From NCBI GenBank assembly GCA_963794265.1, contig CAWCDJ010000006.1, positions 18,958-82,957 on the forward strand: 64,000 nucleotides of DNA, in the 5' to 3' direction. Under the pieces are notes generated by a model. The model was not told where the DNA came from. It did not search any database and saw only the letters and a list, made by a program, of their open reading frames with translations. This DNA is from CAWCDJ01 sp963794265. GTDB lineage: Bacteria > Acidobacteriota > Terriglobia > Bryobacterales > Bryobacteraceae. Below, in pieces: positions 10,901 through 16,973 of this stretch (the stretch's first letter is position 1; the number at the start of each line of letters is the position of its first letter). A program made the translations under genes and the position numbers.

Positions 10901-11760
10901 GGGCGGAGCGGACGCCGACGGCGGACGACCGCGAGAAGTTCGGGACGTATGTCAGGGACAGCCTCGGCGTGGATTACGCCGACCAGAGGTATTACGATTG
11001 GGGGATCGGAAGGTTTATGACGCCGGATCCGGGAGGGCTTGCGACGGCGGATATGGGGAATCCGGGGAGTTGGAATCGGTATGCGTATGTGCAGGGGGAT
11101 CCGGTGAACTTCTACGATCCGGGCGGCCTCTTCGGGTGTAATGCAAATACCCTGTGCTCATCCAGTTCTTCCGGACCTACTGGAAATGGGGCGCAAGCCT
11201 ACGGCGGAGAAGGTGGAAGATCGGATGCCGCCGTCGATCTTGGAACGGGAGATAACACTGCCCCAAATCCCGGGACAGGTGGGGTTTCATTCGATAGTAT
11301 CTACAAGGAGAGAGGATATATGGCGGTTACATCTCTCCATGCGCCATGCCAAGGTGCGTTAGCCTTACTTGGCGTTTCATTAAGCCAACTCGCAGAACAG
11401 TCTCTAAAGACGGCCTACATAGATGCCTCACACTACAACAGCAACGATCCGACTCTCACTCAGCACCGTTTCTTCGGCAATGGCAATTTCACCAATATAA
11501 ACGCCGACGGGACGGGTACTGCTTATGTTCCAACAGACCGAGATGGTGTTCAATTGCCGGATGTCGTCCTACGAGCACAGTACTTCTTGGATCTTCAGAA
11601 TGACCCGTACAAAGCCCAAGTCATTCTTGTTCACGAATTACTGCATATTTCTCAGAGAAAGGACGACGTCCAACTTGCTGCTTTCCTCGGTATCCGCGAT
11701 AGCCAGCCGAGTCCGGCTATAACTGAATGGCTACAACACGACTGCCCGCAAGGCAAATAG
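4933..11760 (+). CDS. Secreted RHS/YD-repeat protein with HExxH metallopeptidase-like C-terminal tip
   Basis: A 2275-residue product; ATG at 4933 or 4936 follows 'cgaggcg'. A signal peptide (cleavage likely after 'FLVRA', about residue 31) is followed by a beta-rich region to about 660, a fibronectin-III-like domain about 669-760, and a long RHS/YD-repeat shell from about 770 with many 'YTYD' and 'YDxxGR' type repeats. The RHS core-associated motif lies about 2019-2066 ('YYDWGIGRFMTPDP', 'NRYAYVQGDPVNFYDPGG'). After it comes a unique tip of about 209 residues containing HELLH at 2234-2238, the zinc-binding signature of metallopeptidases. RHS proteins encapsulate and deliver polymorphic toxin tips, so a peptidase toxin is inferred. 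A small exported protein follows 10 bases downstream. Confidence 0.88.
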   Translation: MMRFSIGDVGVLSKLTAACCLAFGSTFLVRAQPQTSQAIYTGKGGTDTFLSANAGAKLLSVDQTGATYKTSKGYTLVTGPEVSTFAGSKWQVAKPQITSDGAGGWVQTGAPANVQITGSSPTKHLKVAQGNSGLDLALSNVTYVSGQEFAFEANGATWRLRVLPRGHQFETTVKARQGAKAWSFPYTKSGKAPTVGAKGELLVGSEISTSRAVMVGADKKSYPCGPWIVGSETLSFTCDDRQLPDAALPYVIDPVTYSIGSTSISCSGIDNGTSCFMDYGQRGLTFSARFNVTLPSGATILSVAVSADSQTSCPDDAQVSLTTPSGTVSGLYPSQSQLAWFNLTHGEIVSYNYTVECPYAMVSDSVTLTITYTRPPSLAFSTDLSSSNPGTWGSISISTSDGVGFYHGGTKQLILNTSPTFNGGCNLKFSGNSVVLLGDSGQELGSIWIGYGGPESTVSSSACMIRGPGGTYFFNGDVSYQVVIQMLQGGPRTAYGYFTNDDGISTGWVNLGSFSINRPPVVVSANVPAVTPGTWTTVTFTGRDLDGWNNLSSIRFLMNYGVDDNYACNVIYYPSTNQIGNLNDAKNNWQTQVVGPGGGMASNSSCTVDAANSSATRSGNDVTVNARVKFNVIMADHPPLNGYMYVVDGGNLTAGWTQLTSGNLVPIPPATPTLIGPANGASNRPLTPTLSWTATSGAISYDVYLGATSPPQLMANVTTTSYTPSALNAGVTYYWCVIAKNSAGASSPTSTWFFQTAAAGGSLLNDGWRVGVRPTGSYWGAAGEQIDLLSGNLNFSIPLLKAQARGGWSVPLGLSYNSQLWRQGTAGTSLLGRDIGYGLGWVLQAGSVTPNSDGHTYIFSDSSGAQYRLDQFAGGIYTSLEGPRVAFDTNVSPPRLHFPDGSFWVLGSASSVGEQDAGTLYPTLLEDSNGNQVQIDYAIGIGASAINSSGRVQAVMDSRSTRFYPSFAFGYNADPIPHLVSITNNIWTSENYNLAYIASQPLTSPFSGSLNFGTTTLLQILTTRGLNISHSFAYVPGSAELSQVTTPLAGVLGWQYRNYAYGDGHMYREVQTRTMQPSSGAATFSWNLTLDSNPALHGSATMTDVGAGTTKVWNFQTSGTFAGLATACEERDTGNSALLHIDYTWAQDPAGVPYVGTSLTTLSPGSMYAAQTKSTQTLDAYGNILQSSIYDYGNLSTPARTYNYTYLTDSNYTSRYIRNRVRQVSVTSGGLTPTLLSIAYDTDSGCGALQDHTGLALHDDAAYGVNFTYRGNPTSVTKLGATHCYAYEITGVPYTTKDGTGNKVDITLSANASLPGILTPNGNNNLSTNISYAASFAVTAVSGPNGAGTTTDYDGYGRPVTSKMADGAVTNYTYTYNPAVQTATLGNRWKKTTMDGFGRVAKAETGHDGVTVSVVDTQYAPCACSPLGKLWRVSQPHDPAAPVYWTTYTYDGSGRTLTAAAPDGSITRYSYQGNQTTVTDPAGKWKTFSNDAMGNLVTVTEPNPAGGANLTTSYTYSAMNQLTQVTMPRAGGTQTRTFQWSGSDLVSATNPENGTVTYQYDSEHHVTKRTDAKGQQTLYSYDIYGRLTQKRYFAWVSQWNGSQLLQEQPAQEVDFYYDVNPINPGYSTYSWGRLAAAGFAGGYAYQYSYNQAGRVIGQKLMLPDQVNQQPVELEARYGWDNEGRMTSLSYPDGPQYNYQFDAMGRANAVTTGQYNQTVATAAFGPAGELTSLNGDTRTYNVLGQLTRITGGGIDLEYVYTPGQNNGRITQQIDHISGEQVTYQYDQLNRLSHAETLDNNWGFSYSYDGFGNLTAKTVTKGTGLTGFSATYDPATNHRTGYDANGNMGLNSDCGVGCWFPYDVENRLTSGFQTPAPGFHNSVYTLTYTYDPWGKRIAWKLSRMYNFKYNDPPETKCGIYFYGLTGQKLAEYTCGYHDGTDGDGSFYWGVKGDNVYFAGHLIQANGVSVKTDRLGSVRVNGNGERFNYLPYGAERTPTADDREKFGTYVRDSLGVDYADQRYYDWGIGRFMTPDPGGLATADMGNPGSWNRYAYVQGDPVNFYDPGGLFGCNANTLCSSSSSGPTGNGAQAYGGEGGRSDAAVDLGTGDNTAPNPGTGGVSFDSIYKERGYMAVTSLHAPCQGALALLGVSLSQLAEQSLKTAYIDASHYNSNDPTLTQHRFFGNGNFTNINADGTGTAYVPTDRDGVQLPDVVLRAQYFLDLQNDPYKAQVILVHELLHISQRKDDVQLAAFLGIRDSQPSPAITEWLQHDCPQGK

Positions 11761-11770
11761 GAGTGAAATC

Positions 11771-12229
11771 ATGAGGTTTCTGATAATAGCGCTATTCGGA
11801 TGGTGTGGGTCCGCTGTGGCCGGATGTTCGTGTGATCGCCTCTCCGTGGCGGCGGCGTATAATAGCGCTGAAATCATCTTTGAAGGAAAGATCTTGAATG
11901 TAACGGGCCCGATCTCGCCGGGCTCCTGGCCGGCGGGTAACGTCATTTTCGCCGTTTCACGAGTCTGGAAGGGCAACGTGTCGGCTACATTTGAAATGCC
12001 GGCAGTTGTGGTCGGTAGTAGTTGCTTGGGTTTTTACTCATTTCTATTGAAGCCCGGCAACCTGCTGCTTGTTTATGCGAGGCGTGTTGCATGGACGCCG
12101 AAGGGCGAAAAAGGATATTTCACTGATGCTTGTGCCAGAACCCAGAATCTCAAGGACGCTCGGGTAGACCTGGAAGGCCTAAAGGCACTCTCGCGGATGC
12201 CACAGGAGGGCATTCGTGAAAGGAAGTAG
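11771..12229 (+). CDS. Small exported TIMP/NTR-like protein, candidate immunity protein
   Basis: A 152-residue product. The N-terminus is hydrophobic and ends 'SAVAGCSC': either signal peptidase I cleavage after Ala17 or a lipobox (VAGC) with Cys19 as the lipidated residue. The mature start Cys19-Ser-Cys21 plus Cys85 ('GSSC') and Cys121 ('TDAC') reproduces the C-x-C ... C ... C layout of TIMP/netrin (NTR) domains. The motifs 'IIFEGKI', 'VSRVWKG' and 'LLLVYA' resemble bacterial NTR-like proteins as I know them. Animal TIMPs block metalloproteases by chelating zinc with the N-terminal Cys. The gene starts 10 bases after the RHS stop with a 'gagtga' ribosome site, so co-expression is likely. The immunity role is inference. 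Confidence 0.7.
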   Translation: MRFLIIALFGWCGSAVAGCSCDRLSVAAAYNSAEIIFEGKILNVTGPISPGSWPAGNVIFAVSRVWKGNVSATFEMPAVVVGSSCLGFYSFLLKPGNLLLVYARRVAWTPKGEKGYFTDACARTQNLKDARVDLEGLKALSRMPQEGIRERK

Positions 12230-12336
12230 CGGCAAACCGAGAGAGTCTCTAGGACAGACGGACAGACGGGACGTTTCCCTTGGGGCTGTATCGGTGCCAG
12301 GCGACTGAACCCCTCTGCCGCTACCCGCTCGCCAGG

Positions 12337-12435
12337 CCCTCATCTGGCAGGCGCGGCAGCAGAAGCGACGGCTTTCGGGTTCATACAGTAGGGCTTGCTC
12401 CCGCCCTCATCTGGCAGGCATGGCAGCAGAAGCGG
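12337..12435 (+). repeat. Two-copy direct repeat in a gene-free stretch
   Basis: A unit of about 32 bases beginning 'ccctcatctggcaggc' occurs at 12337-12368 and again at 12404-12435 with few mismatches, 67 bases apart. It lies between the NTR-like gene and the convergent Ku gene. Bases 12230-12682 otherwise hold no gene I can support: frames there are open but have no recognisable protein or clear ribosome site. The repeat may be a remnant of recombination; no function is evident. Confidence 0.5.
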
Positions 12436-12682
12436 CGGCGTGGCACAATCTCCGGCAATCACAACTTCAAGAGGTGGCGGAGGGCGCCGGGAGATGGTGT
12501 TCTACTGCTCGCTCGGCAGTTCCTCCCCAGCCCGCCGCTTCCTCACGTGCAGCCTCGGCACGAGTTTCCGGCCGCGCATTTCGTACACGATGTCCGCGAT
12601 CAATGGCCCCTGCTCCCCCTCCGCGCCAGCCTGCTTCATCATCATAAAGGAATACGCATTTCGATCCGGGCGTGCTCGCCTT

Positions 12683-13627
12683 TCAGGACCCTTGCTTCCT
12701 TCGGCCGTTGCCCTTTTTCGGCGGCCGCGAGCCGGGCTCGCTCGTCGGCGGCATGCGAGCCAACTCTATGCTCTTACGAAGCGCCTCCGCGATATCCAGG
12801 ACCGGCGCGGGCTGCGGCATTTTGTCGCTGCCCGTCGCCGCAAGTGTTGACTGGCACCTGTTCAGAATGAACTCGATCACCCGCTCCTGATATTTGTCCT
12901 TCAACTTCGACGGCTCGAATTTCGCTTCTTGCGCCGCCATCAGCGTTTTCGTGAGTTCCCGTTCCTGCTCGGAGACCAGGTCGAACCGCGGATGATATTC
13001 GTCTTCGAAATTCACCTCGTTCGCATAGAACAGTGTGTGCAATACGAGGCCGTGCTGGCCAGGCCGGATCAACACATGGCGCTCGCGGCCGAACAGGGCC
13101 AGTTCGCCGATCGCGGCCGCCCGCCTTTCCGAGAGCCCGAGGTAGAACAGCGCATACCCTTTCTCGCCACCGTGGTCCGGCCAGATGTCGTAGGAGGCGT
13201 CGAAGTATTTCGGGTCGATTTCATCCGGGTCCACGAATTCGGTAACCGGCAGATGAGTTGCCTTCGGCGCACGCAGCGCGGCGAGCTCGGCCGGCCGGAA
13301 AACGGCGAAATTGTCCGCTCCGACCTCATAAGCCTTGAGTATCGCGTCTTTCGCGAGCAGCGTATTCGGCTCCTGGCCTATGTAAGCCTGGTGGACTCTT
13401 GCAACATGATCCGGAATCGGCGGCTCCGCTGAGGGGCCGTTGCTCGGAAACTGAACTACGTTAGACGGCGCCGCGCCAGGGGCTGTGTCGGCCTGTGCTG
13501 CGGTCGGCGAACCGATCCCGTAGACGTTGTGAAACGACACGCGAGCTCGGCGCGCTGCGGGATGGAGTTTGATCGGGATCGAGAGCAGACGGAAAACGAG
13601 TCTGCCCTTCCAAATTGTCTGCGGCAT
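12683..13627 (-). CDS. ku: Ku-like DNA end-binding protein (non-homologous end joining), divergent
   Basis: A 314-residue product. The N-terminus 'IWKGRLVFRLLSIPIKL' and 'VSFHNVYG' match the start of the bacterial Ku fold. Later blocks 'PVTEFVDPDEIDPKYFD', 'EKGYALFYLGL' and 'LHTLFYANEV' correspond to the Ku core. The usual segment with 'RYKRVC..CG' after the first strands is absent; a Pro/Ala-rich spacer of about 40 residues (about 40-75) replaces it. The C-terminus is basic ('RPPKKGNGRRKQG'). Ku binds DNA ends as a ring and recruits LigD. No ligD is visible in this window. The start ATG at 13627 has an AGGA site. It lies 83 bases downstream of a same-strand DNA-binding-like gene. Confidence 0.85.
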   Translation of the reverse strand: MPQTIWKGRLVFRLLSIPIKLHPAARRARVSFHNVYGIGSPTAAQADTAPGAAPSNVVQFPSNGPSAEPPIPDHVARVHQAYIGQEPNTLLAKDAILKAYEVGADNFAVFRPAELAALRAPKATHLPVTEFVDPDEIDPKYFDASYDIWPDHGGEKGYALFYLGLSERRAAAIGELALFGRERHVLIRPGQHGLVLHTLFYANEVNFEDEYHPRFDLVSEQERELTKTLMAAQEAKFEPSKLKDKYQERVIEFILNRCQSTLAATGSDKMPQPAPVLDIAEALRKSIELARMPPTSEPGSRPPKKGNGRRKQGS

Positions 13628-13710
13628 AAGAATTCCTGAAGCGAATAAACCTATCTATGGACGAACCAGAAAGGACACCTGAGGGAACAACAATCTGCTG
13701 GCGATACCGA

Positions 13711-14115
13711 TCATGCAATCTTCCGCGGCCTCCCCCGGCGCGCCGGCGGTTCCTCGGCGGGCGGCGGCGGCGCGGGTTCTGCTTCGCCGTACGCGACCGC
13801 CTTTAGGTGTGCCAGTTCTTCCGGGCTGAGGGAGTTCTGCATTACCGAAAAAGAAATGCTGATCGCCTTCTCGATTAGCGTGAGCAGCCCCTTATCTCCG
13901 CGAGCCTGAATCATCGCCAACTTCTCCAGCAAGGGCTCGGCGGGCTTGCGCAGCGAGGAATGCAGCGGGGCTGCGCCATCGCTGTTCAGCCAGTTGTCAA
14001 ACAGCCGGGCGCCAATCTCCTGGAAGCTCAGGCGGGCTCGAAACCGCTTCTCGTCGATCTTGTCGAAGTACTCGGAAGTGAAGCGCAGGTTCACCCGCCG
14101 AACGTTATCCATCAT
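13711..14115 (-). CDS. Putative ribbon-helix-helix-like DNA-binding protein with AT-hook-like tail
   Basis: A 134-residue product. I start it at the ATG at 14115 because GGAGGG lies just upstream; a further upstream ATG (14160) lacks such a site. 'VRRVNLRFTSEYFDKIDEKRF' resembles a ribbon-helix-helix N-terminus. The middle is helical, and the tail is Pro-rich and ends 'ARRGRPRKIA', which contains the GRP core of AT-hooks. It is the first gene of a two-gene minus-strand unit ending with the Ku gene, so it could be its regulator or a DNA-bound partner. No close family is recognised, so the function is inferred from motifs. Confidence 0.6.
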   Translation of the reverse strand: MMDNVRRVNLRFTSEYFDKIDEKRFRARLSFQEIGARLFDNWLNSDGAAPLHSSLRKPAEPLLEKLAMIQARGDKGLLTLIEKAISISFSVMQNSLSPEELAHLKAVAYGEAEPAPPPPAEEPPARRGRPRKIA

Positions 14116-14322
14116 GATTTTGGCCCTCCGGTGTTGACGAAATCGGGCCGCTGGCACCATAATTGAATTTCATTGTGGTTCCATGCCATAAACCAATTAT
14201 ACTGCATAGGCCCCCAATGGAGAAGCGCAGCTCAGAAAAAGGGAACCGAGGTTCCTTTCGTTATCCTTCTTCAGGCGCTCCCACCGATTCGAACGTGATC
14301 TGAGCTGCAAAGGCTGTGAAGC

Positions 14323-14799
14323 ATGAACCCATCGCATGAGATCAGGCGGTTGCTGGAGGAATCCCTCAGGCAGCGCATCGTCCAATCCTCCACGCCGGCA
14401 GATGGCGGCTACCAGGTCACGCTCGAGGGGTGCGGCCACCTGGCGTGGTTCGCTGTGGATCCGGGCCGGACGGCGTACTGCGCCGCTTGCGTCGATGAGA
14501 TCACGAATGCGATCAGGCTGGGCGCCGAGGTCGACCCGATCACCCCCCGCGAGTTCCTGATCGACCACGCTCGCAAACTGGCCGAAACGCAGAAAGATGC
14601 CCAGCGCCTGTCAGCCATCGTCTTCCGCCGCAAGTATGGGATAGAGCCCAAGGAATACCGCCAGCGCGTCCGCGCGCTGCGGGAGTTGGCAGCGCGCGGA
14701 GACTCGGGCGCCGGGGAGGAAGCCCGCGGCACCATGCGTATCCTGCTGGTGATGTGGGCCAGGGTACAGCAATCAACGGCCGTGATGCCGAAGAAGTGA
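14323..14799 (+). CDS. Hypothetical protein with a small Cys cluster
   Basis: A 158-residue product starting at ATG 14323, transcribed divergently from the DNA-binding gene. The N-terminal 60 residues contain 'GCGHLAWF' and 'AYCAACVDEI', a Cys arrangement (C...CxxC) that could bind a metal. The rest is charged and helical. It is followed 22 bases later by another small gene on the same strand, so the two are probably co-transcribed. No family is recognised. Small Cys-containing proteins of this kind are typical of accessory or element cargo regions. Confidence 0.5.
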   Translation: MNPSHEIRRLLEESLRQRIVQSSTPADGGYQVTLEGCGHLAWFAVDPGRTAYCAACVDEITNAIRLGAEVDPITPREFLIDHARKLAETQKDAQRLSAIVFRRKYGIEPKEYRQRVRALRELAARGDSGAGEEARGTMRILLVMWARVQQSTAVMPKK

Positions 14800-14821
14800 C
14801 ACGAGAGAAAAGGACACAACC

Positions 14822-15148
14822 ATGATCGAGAGAGACGAGTTACTAACATACGCGCTCCGGGGCTACCAGCACCGGAGAGGCCAGATCGATGAGGCGATCG
14901 CCCGGTTGCGGGAACGCATCCGGTCGGCGCAGAACAATGGGAATCCGGCTGTCGCCATCGCCGCGGCAGCCGAGACGCCAGCCGTGGTCGGCGGCGGTAA
15001 CACGAGGTCCGAAGATCGCGCACCCCGGAAGCGCCGCAAGTTGAGCGCCGCCGGACGCGCTGCGATCATCGCGGCCACGCGTAGGCGTTGGGCGGCTTTC
15101 CACAGGGCGCAACGGGCGGCGAAGCCTCGGCCACGAAAGGCAGCGTGA
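14822..15148 (+). CDS. Small highly basic hypothetical protein
   Basis: A 108-residue product; ATG 14822 is preceded by 'aaagga'. The N-terminal half is an amphipathic, possibly coiled-coil helix ('RRGQIDEAIARLRERI'). An Ala-rich linker leads to a very basic tail ('APRKRRKLSAAGRAAIIAATRRRWAAF'), a pattern seen in many small acidobacterial proteins and suggestive of nucleic-acid binding. It follows the previous gene by 22 bases. Its function is unknown. Confidence 0.5.
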   Translation: MIERDELLTYALRGYQHRRGQIDEAIARLRERIRSAQNNGNPAVAIAAAAETPAVVGGGNTRSEDRAPRKRRKLSAAGRAAIIAATRRRWAAFHRAQRAAKPRPRKAA

Positions 15149-15167
15149 CCCACACCGAAAACGGCGA

Positions 15168-15187
15168 CCGGCTCGAAGGCGAGCCGG
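15168..15187 (+). other. Intergenic hairpin
   Basis: CCGGCTCG (15168-15175) and CGAGCCGG (15180-15187) form a perfect 8-bp stem with a 4-base loop, 20 bases after the stop of the basic protein. No T-run follows in either direction, so a classical intrinsic terminator is not supported. It could act as an mRNA stabiliser or attenuator between genes. Confidence 0.35.
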
Positions 15188-15228
15188 CCTTGCCGGATTT
15201 TGGACGTGGGCTTGGGTGATTCATAGAA

Positions 15229-15507
15229 ATGGGATCCATTCTCAACGGCCAGGCGGTCGATCATCGCATGGCCGAACTGAACGCCATATTGAGACACAAG
15301 GACCGCACCGCGCCGGCACGGGTAGTGAGACTGTGCGCGCGATGCGGGCGGGACCGCGGACGCGGGCACAAATGGTGCGCGGCCTGCCGCGACGAGGGCA
15401 AGTGTGAGTACAACGCGGATTATCACCGGCGCAATTACCAGCGGTTGTCGCCCGCGGCACTCAGCGCCGTGCGCCGGGAGGTGGCGAGGAAACGATGGAG
15501 CCGATAA
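15229..15507 (+). CDS. Small zinc-ribbon protein
   Basis: A 92-residue product from ATG 15229. It has a C-x2-C ... C-x2-C knuckle pair ('LCARCGRD' and 'WCAACRDE') near residues 36-56, followed by a basic C-terminal helix ('VRREVARKRWSR'). This fits a single zinc ribbon with a nucleic-acid-binding tail. Its last 13 bases overlap the start of the next even smaller zinc-ribbon gene. No named family is recognised. Confidence 0.5.
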   Translation: MGSILNGQAVDHRMAELNAILRHKDRTAPARVVRLCARCGRDRGRGHKWCAACRDEGKCEYNADYHRRNYQRLSPAALSAVRREVARKRWSR

Positions 15508-15656
15508 ACTCCCCATACAAAGATCCAGCACGCGTTCCCGCCATGCTGGCTGAAGGATTTTGTCCCGCCTGTTCGGGCCCTGGCGCGGTCCCCCGCGATA
15601 ACGAGTGGGACCGGCCGGGCAGTACGATCTGTGCGGCTTGCGGCGGCAACGGCTAG
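15495..15656 (+). CDS. Very small (53-residue) zinc-ribbon protein
   Basis: ATG at 15495 overlaps the end of the preceding gene in another frame and runs to TAG at 15654-15656. The 53-residue product has two CxxC pairs ('FCPACSGPG' and 'ICAACGGNG') separated by about 20 residues, close to the treble-clef or zinc-ribbon spacing of mini zinc fingers. 'gaggaaacg' ahead of the ATG is a plausible ribosome site. The overlap and similar design suggest it is paired with the upstream zinc-ribbon gene. Confidence 0.45.
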   Translation: MEPINSPYKDPARVPAMLAEGFCPACSGPGAVPRDNEWDRPGSTICAACGGNG

Positions 15657-15668
15657 GCGGCGCCGGGG

Positions 15669-15740
15669 ATGGACGTCGATGAATGGCTGCGTTACGTGCG
15701 CTGCTGCGAGGCCGCCGAGAGCATGAACCGGATCGAGTAG
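15669..15740 (+). CDS. Possible 23-residue peptide
   Basis: A short frame from ATG 15669 (preceded by 'gccgggg') to TAG 15740 would encode an acidic peptide beginning 'MDVDEWLRYVRCCEAAE'. Its position right after the zinc-ribbon genes and the SD-like G-run make translation possible. Length alone gives little support. Confidence 0.2.
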   Translation: MDVDEWLRYVRCCEAAESMNRIE

Positions 15741-15970
15741 GAGCGCGTGCTATCGGCTAAGACCGTGCCGCTAGAACCACATCCGCGAGTCGGACTTTCC
15801 ATCCAAGTGGCCTCGCAACGGGCCGTAAATGGATCATGTCCGCGCACCGCCTCCCCGCGGTTCCAGCCTCGCGCCTCCAGCGTGCCCCATGGTTCATGTG
15901 GTTGGCGTTAAAACAACCGGCTACCGTCGCAGGATGATTGCCTGGCACTGTGACTAACCCCCACAACCGC

Positions 15971-16022
15971 AAAGGCCCTCCCCAGGATGCATTGAAGAGT
16001 ATGCATACTGGGGAGGGCCTTT
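15971..16022. terminator. Long perfect dyad, probable bidirectional terminator
   Basis: AAAGGCCCTCCCCAG (15971-15985) pairs perfectly with CTGGGGAGGGCCTTT (16008-16022). Inside it, ATGCAT (15987-15992) pairs with ATGCAT (16001-16006) around an 8-base loop. A-rich and T-rich ends flank a GC-rich stem, so it could terminate transcripts from both sides: the small-gene cluster on the left and the tRNA gene on the right. The rest of 15741-16042 holds no supported gene. Confidence 0.65.
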
Positions 16023-16042
16023 AGCGCTACGCCAAGAAATCG

Positions 16043-16133
16043 TGGCGGAGGGAGTGGGATTCGAACCCACGGATGACTTGCGCCATCAACGGCTTTTGAG
16101 GCCGCCGCCTTAAACCACTCGAGCCATCCCTGG
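16043..16133 (-). tRNA. tRNA-Leu(CAA)-like gene, unusual or degenerate
   Basis: Read on the minus strand, the 91-base gene has a D-arm ('GGCTCGAGTGGTTTAA'), an anticodon stem-loop GCGGC-CTCAAAA-GCCGT with anticodon CAA, a long variable arm (class II), a perfect T-arm (GTGGG-TTCGAAT-CCCAC) and an encoded CCA end. The acceptor stem pairs at positions 3-7 only: positions 1-2 are CC opposite CC. The discriminator is G, as in bacterial tRNA-Ser, not the A usual for tRNA-Leu, and the body looks Ser-like. It may be a divergent tRNA, or a tRNA remnant altered by element integration. Confidence 0.65.
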
Positions 16134-16319
16134 ATAGGTCTCCGTTCCGGAGGCTGTCAAAGGAAGGTGAAATTAGGATAGCAGAGTTTTGACGGAAGAA
16201 AGTTCCCGTTCAAGTGGGACGCGGGCTGCGCCGCGGTAAAATTAGCCTTCGATCTGCATCAAGGTAGCCTGCCCGACGCTGACGACAGGCACCGGCTGGT
16301 AACAAGGGTAGGTTATACG

Positions 16320-16973
16320 ATGGAAAAACTCTTCGAACAGCAGGCTACTCTCGCGCTTTTCTTGTTCTTCTTTGTGCCCGGATTCCTGATGATCCAGGTT
16401 TATGATCTGCGGGTCCCTTCCCCGCGCCGTGATTTCTCCAAGAATCTCTTCGAGGCCGTTGCCTACAGTGCTGTCAATCTGGGTGCCTTCTCTCCCCTGA
16501 TTTATTTAATGCGGTCAGGCGTTTTTTCGCCCTTCTGGTATTGGGTTTGCGTCACGGTGATTTTGGTTGTGGCACCGGTTGCATGGTCGTTGAGTTTTGT
16601 TTGTGCCAGGAAATCGGAGTGGTTCGGCAAGTATTTCCATCATCCAGTTCTTTGCCCCTGGGATTACGTTTTCGGGAAGAAGGAATGGTGCTGGATTATT
16701 GTCCACTTGAGTGACCGCAAAATAGGTGGCGTTTTCGGATCTAATTCGTTTGCGTCTTCCGACCCTGCCGAGCCGCAGATCTATCTCGAAGAGGTCTGGC
16801 AATTAGATGAACATGAGCGGTTCATCAAGAAGATCGACCAATCAAAGGGCATGCTCTTTTTTGCTAAAGACATAGTTGCCGTCGAATTGTTCCACTATCA
16901 TAAGGAAGGAGACACCCTATGCCAGACGACCGAGAACTCCCCCAGCGTGACGGCTGGCAACCAGAGAACTTGA
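16320..16973 (+). CDS. DUF6338-like inner-membrane protein
   Basis: A 217-residue product; ATG 16320 follows 'aacaagggtaggtta'. Residues 10-30, about 50-65 and about 72-95 are membrane segments. The soluble C-terminal half contains 'GVFGSNSFASSDP', 'IYLEEVWQLDEHERF' and 'SKGMLFFAKDIVAVELF', a pattern I associate with DUF6338 (from memory). Its last 55 bases overlap the next gene, which has its own strong ribosome site. The overlap and the lower GC of this pair relative to its neighbours suggest a co-transferred two-gene cassette. The biological role is not known. Confidence 0.6.
   Translation: MEKLFEQQATLALFLFFFVPGFLMIQVYDLRVPSPRRDFSKNLFEAVAYSAVNLGAFSPLIYLMRSGVFSPFWYWVCVTVILVVAPVAWSLSFVCARKSEWFGKYFHHPVLCPWDYVFGKKEWCWIIVHLSDRKIGGVFGSNSFASSDPAEPQIYLEEVWQLDEHERFIKKIDQSKGMLFFAKDIVAVELFHYHKEGDTLCQTTENSPSVTAGNQRT

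Noticed and set aside
11141..11722. Alternative short frames in the RHS tip region
   Set aside because: They are out of frame with the RHS protein, lack ribosome sites, and overlap the tip that carries the HELLH motif.
15757..15972. A 71-codon minus-strand frame before the dyad
   Set aside because: No ribosome site, no recognisable composition, and it runs into the terminator-like dyad.
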